Source: an uncultured Nostoc sp. (lineage in GTDB: Bacteria > Cyanobacteriota > Cyanobacteriia > Cyanobacteriales > Nostocaceae). Taken from it: a DNA stretch of 64,000 nucleotides. The first letter of the stretch is position 1; every line of letters begins with the position of its first letter. A model generated the notes under the pieces. The model was not told where the DNA came from. It made no database searches and worked only from the letters and a program-made list of their open reading frames with translations. Below are positions 50,757 through 61,685 of the stretch, one piece after another. Where the stretch lies: NCBI RefSeq assembly GCF_937863485.1, contig NZ_CALMFY010000037.1:1-64000 (forward strand). The letters are read 5' to 3'. A program made the position numbers and the translations under genes.

Positions 50757-51530
50757 TTAACGAACCGCTACGATGTTTTCCAGGCGACCAATACCTTCAA
50801 TTTCTACGCGGACGCGATCGCCTGGATGCAATGGACTTACACCCTCAGGTGTACCTGTAAGCACCAAATCACCAGGTAATAGCGTCATAACCTGACTGAT
50901 ATAGGAAACTAGAACATCCGGGGAAAAGACCATCTGATTGATACAGGCAGATTGAACTGGATTGGCGTCGTCATTCACAAAAGTCTGCAATCTCGCTCCT
51001 GGATTTAATTCCCGCACAATCCAAGGACCCAAGGGACAAAAAGTATCAAAACCTTTGGCTCGTGTCCATTGACCATCCTGTTTTTGTAAATCTCGCGCTG
51101 TTACGTCATTGGCAATGGTGTAGCCCCAAATTTTGGTTTGGGCTACCTCTGGTGTACATTCATAGGCGTAATCGCCAATCACTAATGCTAACTCTCCTTC
51201 GTAGTCAACTCTTTGTGACTGGGGAGGATACTTAATTTCCCTCTCAGATGGGATGATAGACGTAGGTGGCTTGAGAAAGATTAGTGGCTCAGAAGGTACT
51301 GGAGTTCCCATTTCGGCTGCATGATCTGCATAATTCTTACCCACCGCCACAATTTTTGAGGGAGCGCAGGGAGCCAGAATTTGGTAATCTTCTGGTGTCA
51401 AAATTAAATCAGTGGGTTGTCCTTCTAACCAGGGCGGAGCATCTAGTACCTGCACATTCAGGGATAGTTGTAGTATCCCATAGTAAATTTGTCCTTCTTG
51501 ATTTTGAATTCGCACATAGCGCTGCGCCAT
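50757..51530 (-). CDS. fumarylacetoacetate hydrolase family protein
   Basis: VGKNYADHAAEMG, DYEGELALVIG, GDLVLTGTPEGVSPLHPGD. Confidence 0.93.
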   Translation of the reverse strand: MAQRYVRIQNQEGQIYYGILQLSLNVQVLDAPPWLEGQPTDLILTPEDYQILAPCAPSKIVAVGKNYADHAAEMGTPVPSEPLIFLKPPTSIIPSEREIKYPPQSQRVDYEGELALVIGDYAYECTPEVAQTKIWGYTIANDVTARDLQKQDGQWTRAKGFDTFCPLGPWIVRELNPGARLQTFVNDDANPVQSACINQMVFSPDVLVSYISQVMTLLPGDLVLTGTPEGVSPLHPGDRVRVEIEGIGRLENIVAVR

Positions 51531-51943
51531 AACCTTGATGAATATCCTTTTATCTGCTTTTATTGTTGCTGTGAGCGGGTAGCAATCCTCAGTTAGCTTT
51601 TTAGTGAACCGATTCAGCCTTGAACTTGAAAGCGATCGCTATAGATGCCTTTAGGGAAATATACCCGTTGGCGAAGCTGATAGCTTGATCAATTTGCTGG
51701 CGATCGCCAAAAACTGGATTCTTACTTCCTAAAGAAATATCGGGGTCGTCTCCCAACCTAACTTTCATTAAGGACATCCAAAAAATCCAAACCTTGGCGA
51801 TTTGGCTAATGAAACAAAATTGAAAACTGGTAAGATTATAGTTCCTTGTTGCTTCAGATGTTGATTAATACTGGTATTTAAAATTTACATTAAGTATAAA
51901 TCAATATCAGCAGCCGTTTTTGTCCATGAGGAGACTCAAAAAT

Positions 51944-52288
51944 ATGACTACAAGTTACGAAACAATGTACATCCTTCGTCCTGACCTGGGAGACGAACTG
52001 ATAGAGCAAGCAATTACTAAATATCAGAATTTGCTTCGCGACCAAGGTGCGGAGGATATCCAAATTCAAAATCGTGGTAAGCGTCGCCTCGCTTATGAAA
52101 TCAAAAAACACCGTGATGGCATCTACATCCAGTTAAACTACACTGCACCTGCAACTGCGATCGCCCCCTTTGAACGCGCAATGCGTTTGAGTGAAGAAGT
52201 GATTCGCTATTTGACAATTAAGCAGGAAGCCGAACAAGAAAAACCCGCTAAAGAGGAAAAACCCGCTAAAGTGGCTGCAACAGTCTAA
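51944..52288 (+). CDS. rpsF: 30S ribosomal protein S6
   Basis: [42 protein letters not shown]. Confidence 0.95.
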   Translation: MTTSYETMYILRPDLGDELIEQAITKYQNLLRDQGAEDIQIQNRGKRRLAYEIKKHRDGIYIQLNYTAPATAIAPFERAMRLSEEVIRYLTIKQEAEQEKPAKEEKPAKVAATV

Positions 52289-52533
52289 GAAGATGTTTGT
52301 AAAGTCTAATTTACTCCTTGAACATCGTCTAAGGGATATGGAATAGGGAATAGGGGATAGTCCCAATTCCCAATCTCCAATCCTCAGTACCTAATCCCAT
52401 TCAATGAAATTTTGTCTTTTTCTTTTTTGTGACTTGTCTGGGAATGCTAAATTAACAAATACTTGCCAAAGGTAGTACTCCCGCAGTTATACCTAAGAGT
52501 GGACAAGATTCTGAATGGGAGCTGTAAACTACT

Positions 52534-53094
52534 GTGAGCCAATCTGATACACCCAATATTCAAGTTCTCTCTACGGAAGTATCGCAGCTACGCCAAGAGT
52601 TGCAACTTCGCGATCAATTAGTGCAACAACTATCTCAAGAACTCTTCCGGCTAGTAAAGGGTAACACTAGTTTTATGCCTCAGCAGCCGGAGGTTGAGCG
52701 CGATCTGGCCCAGTTACAGGCTTTGCAAGAACAACTCCAAGCTGTGGAGCAGCAGGTGGCGTTCTACCAAGAGCAAATTACAACTCGTGACTCTGAAATT
52801 TACCAATTGCGACAGTCAGTTCAAGAACTCACCGATCGGACTCGGATGTTGGAGCAAGTAGTACAAGAGTTGCCTCAAATTTACCGTCGCAAGTTTGAGG
52901 AACGGATGATGCCAGTCAGAGAAAAAGTAGCAATGCTACAACGGGAAAACCGCCAACTACAAGCAGAACTGCAAAGTGTGAGTTACCGTTTAGCACTCAA
53001 AACTCGCAATGCTAGTCACAGCGGCATTGATTTGCCAAATTTCCCCCGCCCAGCATCCGAAGAAACTAGCATTTCTACTCCTCAGAATGCCTAA
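52534..53094 (+). CDS. cyanobacterial coiled-coil hypothetical protein, GTG start
   Basis: Gln/Leu/Glu-rich coiled coil. Confidence 0.7.
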   Translation: MSQSDTPNIQVLSTEVSQLRQELQLRDQLVQQLSQELFRLVKGNTSFMPQQPEVERDLAQLQALQEQLQAVEQQVAFYQEQITTRDSEIYQLRQSVQELTDRTRMLEQVVQELPQIYRRKFEERMMPVREKVAMLQRENRQLQAELQSVSYRLALKTRNASHSGIDLPNFPRPASEETSISTPQNA

Positions 53095-53340
53095 AGTTAT
53101 GATTATGGTGGAATCGAAGAGGTAAGAAATTGGCGCGGCAAAGAATCTTGGAGACATCCAAGTAGTACATCAAGGCAAAAATAACTATAGAGTTAGAAAT
53201 AATGCAAAGGCTGATATTCTAACCTTTCTTACCTCCTGCTTCCTTGTACTAGTTGCGTTGGACATAGAACAATTAGCTCAGAGTAATTTGCAGAGGCTGG
53301 GGAGGATCACAAAGAATTGCATTTGCTTTGACCGATTTTA

Positions 53341-53545
53341 GTCAATCAATTTTGGATTTTGGATTTTAGATTGACCTCAGCAATCAATTCACTTGAAAAG
53401 TCAATTAATTTTAGATTTTGGATAATAGAATTCTCGCGAATAAAACGGGGGCTTCTCTACGAGACGCTGCGCGAACATAGCTTTTTAAATTTTGGATTTT
53501 GAATCTTCAATCCAAAATCCAAAATTTAAAATCTAAAATTCGCTG
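53341..53545. repeat. interspersed inverted repeat (ttttggattttagatt / aatccaaaatccaaaatttaaaatctaaaatt)
   Basis: Read directly. Confidence 0.75.
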
Positions 53546-53619
53546 AGGATATTTGGGTAAATGTGAAAAAATGCAAATATTGATTGACTCTACCATCCTT
53601 CTAAAGGTAGATTTATTAG

Positions 53620-53994
53620 TTAGCGTGCTAGCACCAGACTATTATCTTTGGCAGTAAAAATGTCTTCGTAAGTGTGAAAAATTTCAAATACTGAATCTAG
53701 GTGGGTAAGTTCAAAAATTAGCCGTACAGGAGCTTGCACATTGCATAAAACCAAGCGGCAACCACTCTGACGTGCAGCTTTCAACCCTTTTACTAAAGGG
53801 ACTAACCCAGAACTGTCCATGAAATTAACTTCTACTAGGTCGATAACCCAGAGTTGATCAGCTTGGGGTACTACTCCAGCCATCTGTTGACTCAAAGTCT
53901 TACCGCCTTCCAAATCTATGCTTCCTTGGGGTTTAAACAAAATCACTTGAAGTTCTTGTGTAAGAGTCATGAATTTATAGGGTAGTTGGAACAC
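53620..53994 (-). CDS. STAS domain anti-sigma factor antagonist
   Basis: FKPQGSIDLEGGKTLSQQM...LWVIDLVEVNFMDSSGLVPLVKGLKAAR. Confidence 0.92.
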   Translation of the reverse strand: MFQLPYKFMTLTQELQVILFKPQGSIDLEGGKTLSQQMAGVVPQADQLWVIDLVEVNFMDSSGLVPLVKGLKAARQSGCRLVLCNVQAPVRLIFELTHLDSVFEIFHTYEDIFTAKDNSLVLAR

Positions 53995-54456
53995 TTGACA
54001 AAAAATTGAAAAAAGACATCAATACCTTTTCTCTTTCAACCGCAAAATTACTGTTTTACCCAGATATTTGGGCAATTGCAGTCGTGCAGTTGAGAGAGAT
54101 TAATTCAGTATTCATGCCGTATAATTTGTGATAACTTTCATCAATATAGGCATAAGCGCCTAACAATTTCGGTATCAACCGTATCTTTTACAATATTTTT
54201 ATAATTTAACTAGATATTTATAAATTTTTTATGAATTTTTTAATTTTTTAAAAAAAAATATGAGATTGTGGTACTTAGTTATAAAAATTGCATAGTTAAT
54301 AGTCAAAAGTTCATCGTTATCATAGACTATAAACTATGGTTAATTCAGAATTAAATTAATGACTCAATAACTCTATATAGCGGTTTGATTGACACCCCGC
54401 TCAAAAACAAGCAAAGATATAATAAAAGTAAAAATTTGTAAAGCCGGCGGTGCAGG

Positions 54457-55089
54457 ATGTCTTTAGAGTTGATTTCACTAGAAAACATCCAGAAAGTCGC
54501 CCACATATACGGGTATTGGGCAATTTTTTTGGGAATTTTGCTAGAAAATTTAGGCATTCCTCTTCCTGGTGAAACCGTGACCTTAGTGGGCGGATTTCTA
54601 GCTGGCAGCGATGAACTAAATTTCTGGCTAGTTCTCGGTGACGCAATTATGGGTGCTGTCATTGGTGGCACTTGTGGTTATTGGATTGGTAGAATTAGCG
54701 GTTGGCCTTTTCTGGTAAAAGTTGGTAGCATCCTTCGGATTTCGGAAGTGCGGCTGCTGACTATTAAAGATCAATTTAGTCAAAATGCTGCTAAAGCAGT
54801 ATTTTTTGGACGTTTTTTGGCGTTGTTGCGAGTTTTTGCGGCACCACTAGCTGGTATAGCTGAAATGCCCTTTGGAAAATTCTTTTTATACAACTTGTTA
54901 GGAGCAGTTGCTTGGGCTAGTTTGATGGTGACATTAGCTTTTTTTGCGGGCAAAATTGTCTCTTTAGAACAATTGGTTGCTTGGGTGGGTCAATTTGCGA
55001 TCGCAGCGTTACTAATCCTCGCTGCCTTAATTGTTGTGCCCCTGTGGCTAGAGTCTCGCCAAGTTAAGGAAGTGAGGAGTGAGGAGTGA
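54457..55089 (+). CDS. DedA family membrane protein
   Basis: LENLGIPLPGETVTLVGGFLA, FFGRFLALLRVFAAPLAG. Confidence 0.92.
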   Translation: MSLELISLENIQKVAHIYGYWAIFLGILLENLGIPLPGETVTLVGGFLAGSDELNFWLVLGDAIMGAVIGGTCGYWIGRISGWPFLVKVGSILRISEVRLLTIKDQFSQNAAKAVFFGRFLALLRVFAAPLAGIAEMPFGKFFLYNLLGAVAWASLMVTLAFFAGKIVSLEQLVAWVGQFAIAALLILAALIVVPLWLESRQVKEVRSEE

Positions 55090-55150
55090 GAAATAAGGTG
55101 AAAAGTTATTTCTTTTAACTTTCACTTCTTGTATTTTGCATTTTTAACTC

Positions 55151-55189
55151 TAACTCCTAACCCCTAACCCCTAACCCCTAACCTCTAAC
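55151..55189. repeat. heptanucleotide STRR (CCCCTAA)n
   Basis: taactcctaacccctaacccctaacccctaacctctaac. Confidence 0.95.
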
Positions 55190-56380
55190 TTGCTGCGACC
55201 AAATGCGAGTTGGTAGTCCCCAAACGTAGATAAAGCCTTCAGCAGCTTTGTGGTCAAATTGATCTTCGGCTCCGTAGGTTGCTAAATCAGGAGTATAGAG
55301 GGAATTATCGCTCGAACGCCCAACTATCGTAGAGTTACCTTTGAACAACTTCACTCGCACAGTTCCAGAAACTCGCTCTTGTGTCTTTTGAATAAAGGCA
55401 TCCAGGGCAATTTTGAGTGGACTGTACCAGAGACCGTTGTAAACGATTTGGCTGTAAGTTTCTTCAATCCCACGTTTGTAATGGGTGACATCTGCCGTTA
55501 AAGTCAAGCTTTCTAAATCCCGATGTGCCTGAATTAGCACCAACATCGCGGGTGATTCGTAGATTTCCCGCGATTTGATCCCCACCAAACGGTTTTCAAT
55601 CATATCGATCCGTCCGATGCCGTGATTTCCTACCACCTGATTGAGTTGTTCAATTAGCTCAACTGGCTTTTTAGCTATACCGTTAAGGGTTGTGGGAATA
55701 CCACCGTGGAAACCAATTTCGATGTACTCTGGCTCATTGGGAGTGTGGGCGATCGCTTTGGTCATCTCATAAATTTCTTCTGGTGGCTCAAATGACGGAT
55801 CTTCGAGTAAACCAGCTTCAATACTACGACCGAGCAAATTCTTATCAATGCTGTAGGGAGAGGATTTTTTGACTGGTGAGGGGATACCAAACTTTTCCCC
55901 ATAGGCGATTGTTTCTTCACGGCTCATTCCCCATTCTCTGGCTGGTGCGAGGATCTTTAGGTTGGGGTTCAGGGCGGTAACAGAGACATCAAAGCGAACC
56001 TGATCGTTACCCTTGCCGGTGCAACCGTGAGCGATCGCATCAGCACCATATTTTTCAGCGGTTTCTACTAATACTTTAGCGATCAGTGGACGAGCAAGGG
56101 CAGTTCCTAGAGGATAACGGTTCTCATAGAGGGCGTTGGCTTGAATCGATCCAAAGGCATAATCTTTAACGAAGCTGTCTTTGACATCCGCCACTAGGGA
56201 TTCACTTGCACCCGATTTCAGAGCTTTTTCTCGAATTGGCTCTAATTCATCTCCCTGACCTAAATCTGCTGCTAGGGTAATCACCTCTTCCACACCCCAC
56301 TCCTTTTTGAGGTAGGGGATGCAAACTGAGGTATCGACTCCGCCAGAATATGCCAGGACAACCTTTTTGGCGCGACCCAT
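55178..56380 (-). CDS. argG: argininosuccinate synthase
   Basis: [49 protein letters not shown]. Confidence 0.97.
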   Translation of the reverse strand: MGRAKKVVLAYSGGVDTSVCIPYLKKEWGVEEVITLAADLGQGDELEPIREKALKSGASESLVADVKDSFVKDYAFGSIQANALYENRYPLGTALARPLIAKVLVETAEKYGADAIAHGCTGKGNDQVRFDVSVTALNPNLKILAPAREWGMSREETIAYGEKFGIPSPVKKSSPYSIDKNLLGRSIEAGLLEDPSFEPPEEIYEMTKAIAHTPNEPEYIEIGFHGGIPTTLNGIAKKPVELIEQLNQVVGNHGIGRIDMIENRLVGIKSREIYESPAMLVLIQAHRDLESLTLTADVTHYKRGIEETYSQIVYNGLWYSPLKIALDAFIQKTQERVSGTVRVKLFKGNSTIVGRSSDNSLYTPDLATYGAEDQFDHKAAEGFIYVWGLPTRIWSQQVRG

Positions 56381-56730
56381 TAATTTCTCCAGTTAGGAAA
56401 ACAAACAATGAGTCATTATTATATCTAAACTAATCCATGTATATTTTATTTATGCAACAACCTATAGGCAGATTGTCAGCAAACCCGGACAGTACAATCT
56501 GTATAGGCTAATTTGTGGTTAACTCTAATCGAAGTTTGCAAATAGAGTGATCGCCTATATATCAATACAGCAGATGCGACTAGATGAAGTACAGCATCTG
56601 TGCCTGAAAGCTAGATATAACTTTAAAAATATTAATTTTTACAAGACTAAATAATCAATGTATTACATATTACATTTTTTATATAGCAATCCGATTTGAT
56701 TTTTGAAAAAATTTAAGTATATGTAGGGTG

Positions 56731-56905
56731 GAATGGCACTTACTTAAGCAAAAGTTGCTGCCCAGACCCCCGACATCTTCAAGAAGTCGGGGATCTAAAT
56801 CCAGCTTAAGTCAGTGACATTCATATGTAGCGTGTATTATCGGCGAGAGTACGGCACCTAGATCAGAGGTGGTGCGTAAGCCTTTGGCGTAATGCACCCT
56901 ACGTA
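56731..56905. repeat. composite repeat: gaatggcacttacttaag module, cccccgac...gtcgggg hairpin, ggtgcgtaagcc...gcaccctac
   Basis: Shares modules with 21402-21456 and 8381-8586. Confidence 0.75.
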
Positions 56906-56950
56906 TATTTAAAAAATCAAATATCAGTCCTATAAATGTAAGAAATTAGT

Positions 56951-56976
56951 AACAGGGTAGATAATTCTACCCTGTT
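56951..56976. terminator. bidirectional-looking hairpin aacagggtag...ctaccctgtt
   Basis: 10-bp stem plus T run. Confidence 0.65.
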
Positions 56977-57026
56977 TTAAATAGATGCAAATTAACTGCC
57001 TAACACTTTATTCTTGATAACTTGGT

Positions 57027-57518
57027 TCAAGCTTTTGTGCTTGATAACCTAGAAGATAGTTGCTTTTTGGCAAATAATAAACCCAGTCCCAACACAGATA
57101 ACCCAAGGGTAAAATTTGGCTCAGGAACGCTGGTGTAACTGATAATCTGAACGTCATTTAGATCAATAAAATTGCCACTGTAAACTTCAAAAGTGCCCGG
57201 TGTAAATTGCAACCCTAATCCCTGTCCTTCAGGAATTTTTCCTGAAGAGTCGGTTAAAACTAACGCTAATGGATCATTTGCTTCAGTATAGGACTGGCCA
57301 TTGTAGGTAGCAAAAATATTTAAGCCTTCTGAAGTCGTTATTTGTTGGTCAGCAGCAGCTGCCTGGTCAAACGAAAAAGTGCCTGTCAGAGTTTTATTAG
57401 TGTTAGAGAAATGATAAGTGAGTTGTGCAGCCTGGACGGGCATAATTTCTCCGGCTGCAAAAATCAGAGCAGTTCCCATCGTTACAGCTGCTAATTTCTT
57501 GAAGATGGAGTCAGTCAT
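57027..57518 (-). CDS. secreted protein with PEP-CTERM-like sorting signal
   Basis: Signal peptide MTDSIFKKLAAVTMGTALIFAAGEIMPVQA; C-terminal VPEPNFTLGLSVLGLGLLFAKKQLSSR. Confidence 0.75.
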   Translation of the reverse strand: MTDSIFKKLAAVTMGTALIFAAGEIMPVQAAQLTYHFSNTNKTLTGTFSFDQAAAADQQITTSEGLNIFATYNGQSYTEANDPLALVLTDSSGKIPEGQGLGLQFTPGTFEVYSGNFIDLNDVQIISYTSVPEPNFTLGLSVLGLGLLFAKKQLSSRLSSTKA

Positions 57519-57641
57519 TTTTTTGCTTGATAGAGAACAGGTACAAAAAGACTGAAATAGTTTTATGAGAGAGACGTGTGTTACACGTCTCTGCAACACC
57601 AAGCTTTTCAATCAGTGTTCAGTGAAGCAGTGGATTAAATA

Positions 57642-59591
57642 TCACTGACTCGTCAGCGCAGTTTTCATTGCCTGAAAGATATGGCTCTGATCAAGTACTC
57701 CTCGGACAGCGGGCGCACTGTAAGTAGTATTAGAGCTATCTTTGAACTTAACTTCTTTTCCCAAGTATTTAGTCAGAACTGATGCATAAGCACCTTGATA
57801 GTAAACAGGTACAATCCTTCGGCTGTGACTACCCCAGAGGTACTTATAATTCGGATCAGACCCCCAAAAGTGACCAGCATCTTTAGAATTGTGCTTGTTG
57901 AAAGTGATGTCCTTGGCGTTATACTTCAAGCCCTTAGACTGATTTGGGTCAGGATTAGGAGTCAGCTTTGATACAAAGTCATTATTCAGAGTTAAATAGT
58001 GGTCATGGTCAGCAGTAACGAGTAGCAGGTTCTTGCTCCAACCACCATGATTGTTGATCCAGGTAATAACCTCTTGAACTGCTTTGTCAAAATCATTCAT
58101 AGTACCAATCAGGTTATCCATGTTGTTGTCATGAGCACCCCAATCGATATCACCTCCCTCAATCATTAGCCAGAAGCCATCTTTGTCCTTACCTAAAACT
58201 TTAAGAGCAGCTTTGCTCAGATCAGCCAAAGTTGGATTTTCGTTAATCTCTCTGGCAATGAAGCTAGCATCGGTTTCACCGGCAGCCAGAGGACGCACAG
58301 TATCAGGTGCAGGAGCATTGGGAGCAATCGGGTTGCCTGCTGCATCAATGACAGGAACACACTCTCCAGCAGTACCAGGAATGATTTTATCTGATGGACA
58401 GGGAGTTACAGTTTTGACAACAGAGGTATAGAGTGTGAAGTTACCTAGACCTGTGCTGCTGTAGTCACCTTTAGAGGAGCTGGTAGGAATATTGCCATCT
58501 TGTCCACGGGCACCGTATAGACCAAATAATTTACCTCCTTTATTTGGGTCGATTTTGGCCGCTGTGTCTAACAGTGCCTTAGTTGCATTCGGGCCACGTT
58601 CCAAAAAGTTATAGCCATAACGATTGGACGTAGGGTTAGCCTTCAAATACTTGTAGGTGTCTTGTGTGATATACGTGTAGTTAAAAACTGGCCCTGTATT
58701 GGTTGTATTGCTGAAGTCCAAGGGATGACCACCACCCAACAAAACATTGGGCTGAAAGTTTAACAATGTTTGCTGCAAAATGCTGTCTTGGTTGGTCTTG
58801 GTGGGGTCATAAATACTGTCGTACTTGCTACGACGATTGACGAAAGAGGCAGCAGCACCAGGCGTTGCATGGCTAACAGGTACAGATGTTACTAGACCTG
58901 TAGACTTACCTTTTTCTTTAGCAATTTCCAGGATGGTTTTCAACCTCTTCTCGTAAATGTCTACTCCCATCGCATTGTTATAGCTCTTTACGCCTGTATA
59001 AAGAGTGGTAGCGGTGTTAGCAGAGTCGGGATAACTGTGCTTGATGTACTCTTTGTCGTAGGAACCGAGATTAGCAGGGGTTAGAGGAATCCAGGGAACG
59101 GGGCCTCCTTTACTTGTTTCATAACCTGTCAAGTTACCAGGTGAAAGGCTATTACCATCAGCGCGATCGCCAGGATTAAAAGGAGTAGGCTGGAATGAGA
59201 AGTTCGGACGAACAGGACTTGCAGCTGTAAGTGGATTAGACCCATCTAAGCCAGAGTTACCTGTGAGGTGGGGTTGATTTATTGGTTTAGCTGGTGTATT
59301 GCCCTGAATCGTTGTGCCATAAGTGGTCACTAATCCATATCCAGTCAAATTTTGAAAGCTCAGACCAGAGCCTTTCCCACTGGTGTAAAAGGGAGCGCCT
59401 TTGGCAAGGGCTGCGGCCCGTGCCATGTTCCAACCCATGCCATCGCCAATCATGATAATCACGTTAATTCCATTACCAGCGGCCATAGTCGGCTGAAAAA
59501 CAGAATTACCGAACATCAGCAGAACGGTACAGAAAAAGCCAGCCATAGTCAAAGCTAGGAAGCGTCTATACTTTCCTAAAAATGAAATCAT
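57642..59591 (-). CDS. alkaline phosphatase
   Basis: NVIIMIGDGMGWNMA, YTGVKSYNNAMGVD, EGGDIDWGAHDN, LLVTADHDH. Confidence 0.92.
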   Translation of the reverse strand: MISFLGKYRRFLALTMAGFFCTVLLMFGNSVFQPTMAAGNGINVIIMIGDGMGWNMARAAALAKGAPFYTSGKGSGLSFQNLTGYGLVTTYGTTIQGNTPAKPINQPHLTGNSGLDGSNPLTAASPVRPNFSFQPTPFNPGDRADGNSLSPGNLTGYETSKGGPVPWIPLTPANLGSYDKEYIKHSYPDSANTATTLYTGVKSYNNAMGVDIYEKRLKTILEIAKEKGKSTGLVTSVPVSHATPGAAASFVNRRSKYDSIYDPTKTNQDSILQQTLLNFQPNVLLGGGHPLDFSNTTNTGPVFNYTYITQDTYKYLKANPTSNRYGYNFLERGPNATKALLDTAAKIDPNKGGKLFGLYGARGQDGNIPTSSSKGDYSSTGLGNFTLYTSVVKTVTPCPSDKIIPGTAGECVPVIDAAGNPIAPNAPAPDTVRPLAAGETDASFIAREINENPTLADLSKAALKVLGKDKDGFWLMIEGGDIDWGAHDNNMDNLIGTMNDFDKAVQEVITWINNHGGWSKNLLLVTADHDHYLTLNNDFVSKLTPNPDPNQSKGLKYNAKDITFNKHNSKDAGHFWGSDPNYKYLWGSHSRRIVPVYYQGAYASVLTKYLGKEVKFKDSSNTTYSAPAVRGVLDQSHIFQAMKTALTSQ

Positions 59592-59638
59592 TGCAGTATG
59601 CCTTCAGATTGATTTAGCAATTAGTAGCTGTTAATACT

Positions 59639-59800
59639 CAGGATTTACGCAAAAATTCCCAAAAAGCTTAATTCATCTAGACACGTAGTGGCTTGCCGCA
59701 GGCTACGGCCAACTCTAGGAAACACCACGTGTAGCTTGCTTCACCGTAGGGGTACGCAGAGCGTCTCCTAGAGAAGAATTCGTAGAGTATGCGTAAGTTC
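59639..59800. mobile_element. MITE-like element, 162 bp, flanked by taatact direct repeat
   Basis: Ends caggatttacgca / tgcgtaagttc; flanking taatact at 59632-59638 and 59801-59807. Confidence 0.7.
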
Positions 59801-60096
59801 TAATACTGATAAAAATTGGGTTCAAGATGATTATTCTCGAAGTTTGAGTGGGTAGCACTCACATCTGGTTGAGTAGAAGTTGTGACATGACTCTGGTTAG
59901 AGGCAGTAGCTGGCTGTTGATTCAATGTTCCCAAGAACAGCAGGATTGCCAGAACTAAACCAGATATGAACCAAGCAAATGCACGTTTGTATTGTTTCAT
60001 TACTGAAACGATTTTTGATTTTTGAATTAAAGTCATGATTAGCAAACCTCCTAGTAAATAAGTTACGCTTGTTAAACAATGGCTATGCTTTGACAA
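59800..60096 (-). CDS. small hypothetical membrane protein
   Basis: 98-aa ORF with TM; ends at MITE boundary. Confidence 0.45.
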   Translation of the reverse strand: MSKHSHCLTSVTYLLGGLLIMTLIQKSKIVSVMKQYKRAFAWFISGLVLAILLFLGTLNQQPATASNQSHVTTSTQPDVSATHSNFENNHLEPNFYQY

Positions 60097-60185
60097 TTAA
60101 AAAAGCGTCAATAAGCATCATCTTTAAATCTGAATTATCAGGAAGCACAAAAAGTGATTTGTTTGATATATTTTTAGTCATTACT

Positions 60186-61172
60186 TCAGGATGAATGTGT
60201 TTGATTTGCCGATAATATTAAAGCTATATCTTGGTTGAACAAAGGATGAAGGGGTATTTTTGAAGTAACTTTACAGCTAGTTAACTGCAAAGTTACTTCA
60301 GTGATGTTAAAAGTTTTTTGCAGATGAGTTTGTAATTTATTGAGTAAGCGATCGCGTTCTTGGGCTGTTGTACATTTAACTGTCAAATCAGCGCAAAGCA
60401 TTACCTGATTTAAGCTAATTGCCCAGATATGAAGTTTTTCTACTTGATCAACACCAGGAAAAGATTTGAGAGATATTTCTACTTCATCTGGATCAATTGA
60501 TTCTGGTGCATACTCCAAAAAAATTTTCAGGCTTTCTTGAACTAAGGGGAAAGCACTTAAAGCAGTAAAAGTTGCAACTACTAAACTAATAACGACATCT
60601 GCCCACCACCAATCCCAAAGATGAACTGCTAAAGCAGCTATAATAACGCCAACAGAACTAGCAGTATCAGCGATGACATGAAGCAAAGCCCCCCGAAGGT
60701 TTAAGTCGTCGTGAGTGTGGGGATGAAGCAAAGTAATATTGAGTAAATTGACTATTAAACCTAATACTGCAATTCCTAACATTGGTAAGCCCAAAATTGT
60801 TGTTGGGTGTTGCCAGCGCCCAATAGCTTCCCAAGTAATAAAACTAGCGATCGCTAGCAAACCTAATCCATTCAACAAAGCCGCTAAAACTTCGAGCCGT
60901 TGATGTCCGAATGTTGCCTGACTCTTAGCTGGTTGCCGTGCTAAGAAACTTGCAAATAGTGATATTAGCAAGGCTGTAATATCAGAGAACATATGTCCGG
61001 TATCTGCTTGTAGAGATAAACTTTTACTCCACAAACCTACACTCCACTCAGCAACAAAAAAACAAACAAGTAAACCTAATGTTATCCATATTATTTTGTA
61101 TTTTTGCTGATTCATAACCACTTTTGTAGAAGTATTTTTGCATCTACATTCATCCCCTCGAAGTGAAAGCAT
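60186..61172 (-). CDS. cation diffusion facilitator family transporter
   Basis: FFVAEWSVGLWSKSLSLQADTGHMFSDITALLISLFA, HVIADTASSVGVIIAAL. Confidence 0.93.
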   Translation of the reverse strand: MLSLRGDECRCKNTSTKVVMNQQKYKIIWITLGLLVCFFVAEWSVGLWSKSLSLQADTGHMFSDITALLISLFASFLARQPAKSQATFGHQRLEVLAALLNGLGLLAIASFITWEAIGRWQHPTTILGLPMLGIAVLGLIVNLLNITLLHPHTHDDLNLRGALLHVIADTASSVGVIIAALAVHLWDWWWADVVISLVVATFTALSAFPLVQESLKIFLEYAPESIDPDEVEISLKSFPGVDQVEKLHIWAISLNQVMLCADLTVKCTTAQERDRLLNKLQTHLQKTFNITEVTLQLTSCKVTSKIPLHPLFNQDIALILSANQTHSS

Positions 61173-61685
61173 TACCCAAAAAACCCTTTAGATATACATT
61201 ATTATTCTGAAAAATATCCACCTCAAAATTTTTGATGAGTCTGTTTTTAATTGAGAATGTTACATCCTCAAAGATTATCCTAAACTAGACTGTAATTCAA
61301 TTTTTTTCTTTCCTGTAAAACTTCTGAATTCTGAACAATATTTAAGAAAAAACCTTAATAAAACGTGCTTTTCAGTCTCAAGATGTTTTCCAAAATCAAA
61401 TCTGAGTCCTATATATATTTCTGGAAAGTACTCACTATTTTTTCTTCTAGAGATACATAATTTTCAATGCACTAATATCTGAACACTAGAATATATTTAA
61501 GAATATATAAAATTTATCCTGGTTAATTTAAGGAATGGTAATGTTTACGTTAAATGACAATCCATATTATATTTATTTACACCCATCTACTTATGTATTA
61601 ATTAACCAATAATTAACCCTTACTGTTTTCGTGACCAGAATCAGGTAAGGAACAGTGTCAGCGCTCCATCTGTCCTATCCTGGAG

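Noticed and set aside
55151-55189. Telomere-like CCCTAA repeat as a replicon end
   Set aside because: Heptamer STRRs are common internal repeats in heterocystous cyanobacteria and it overlaps argG.
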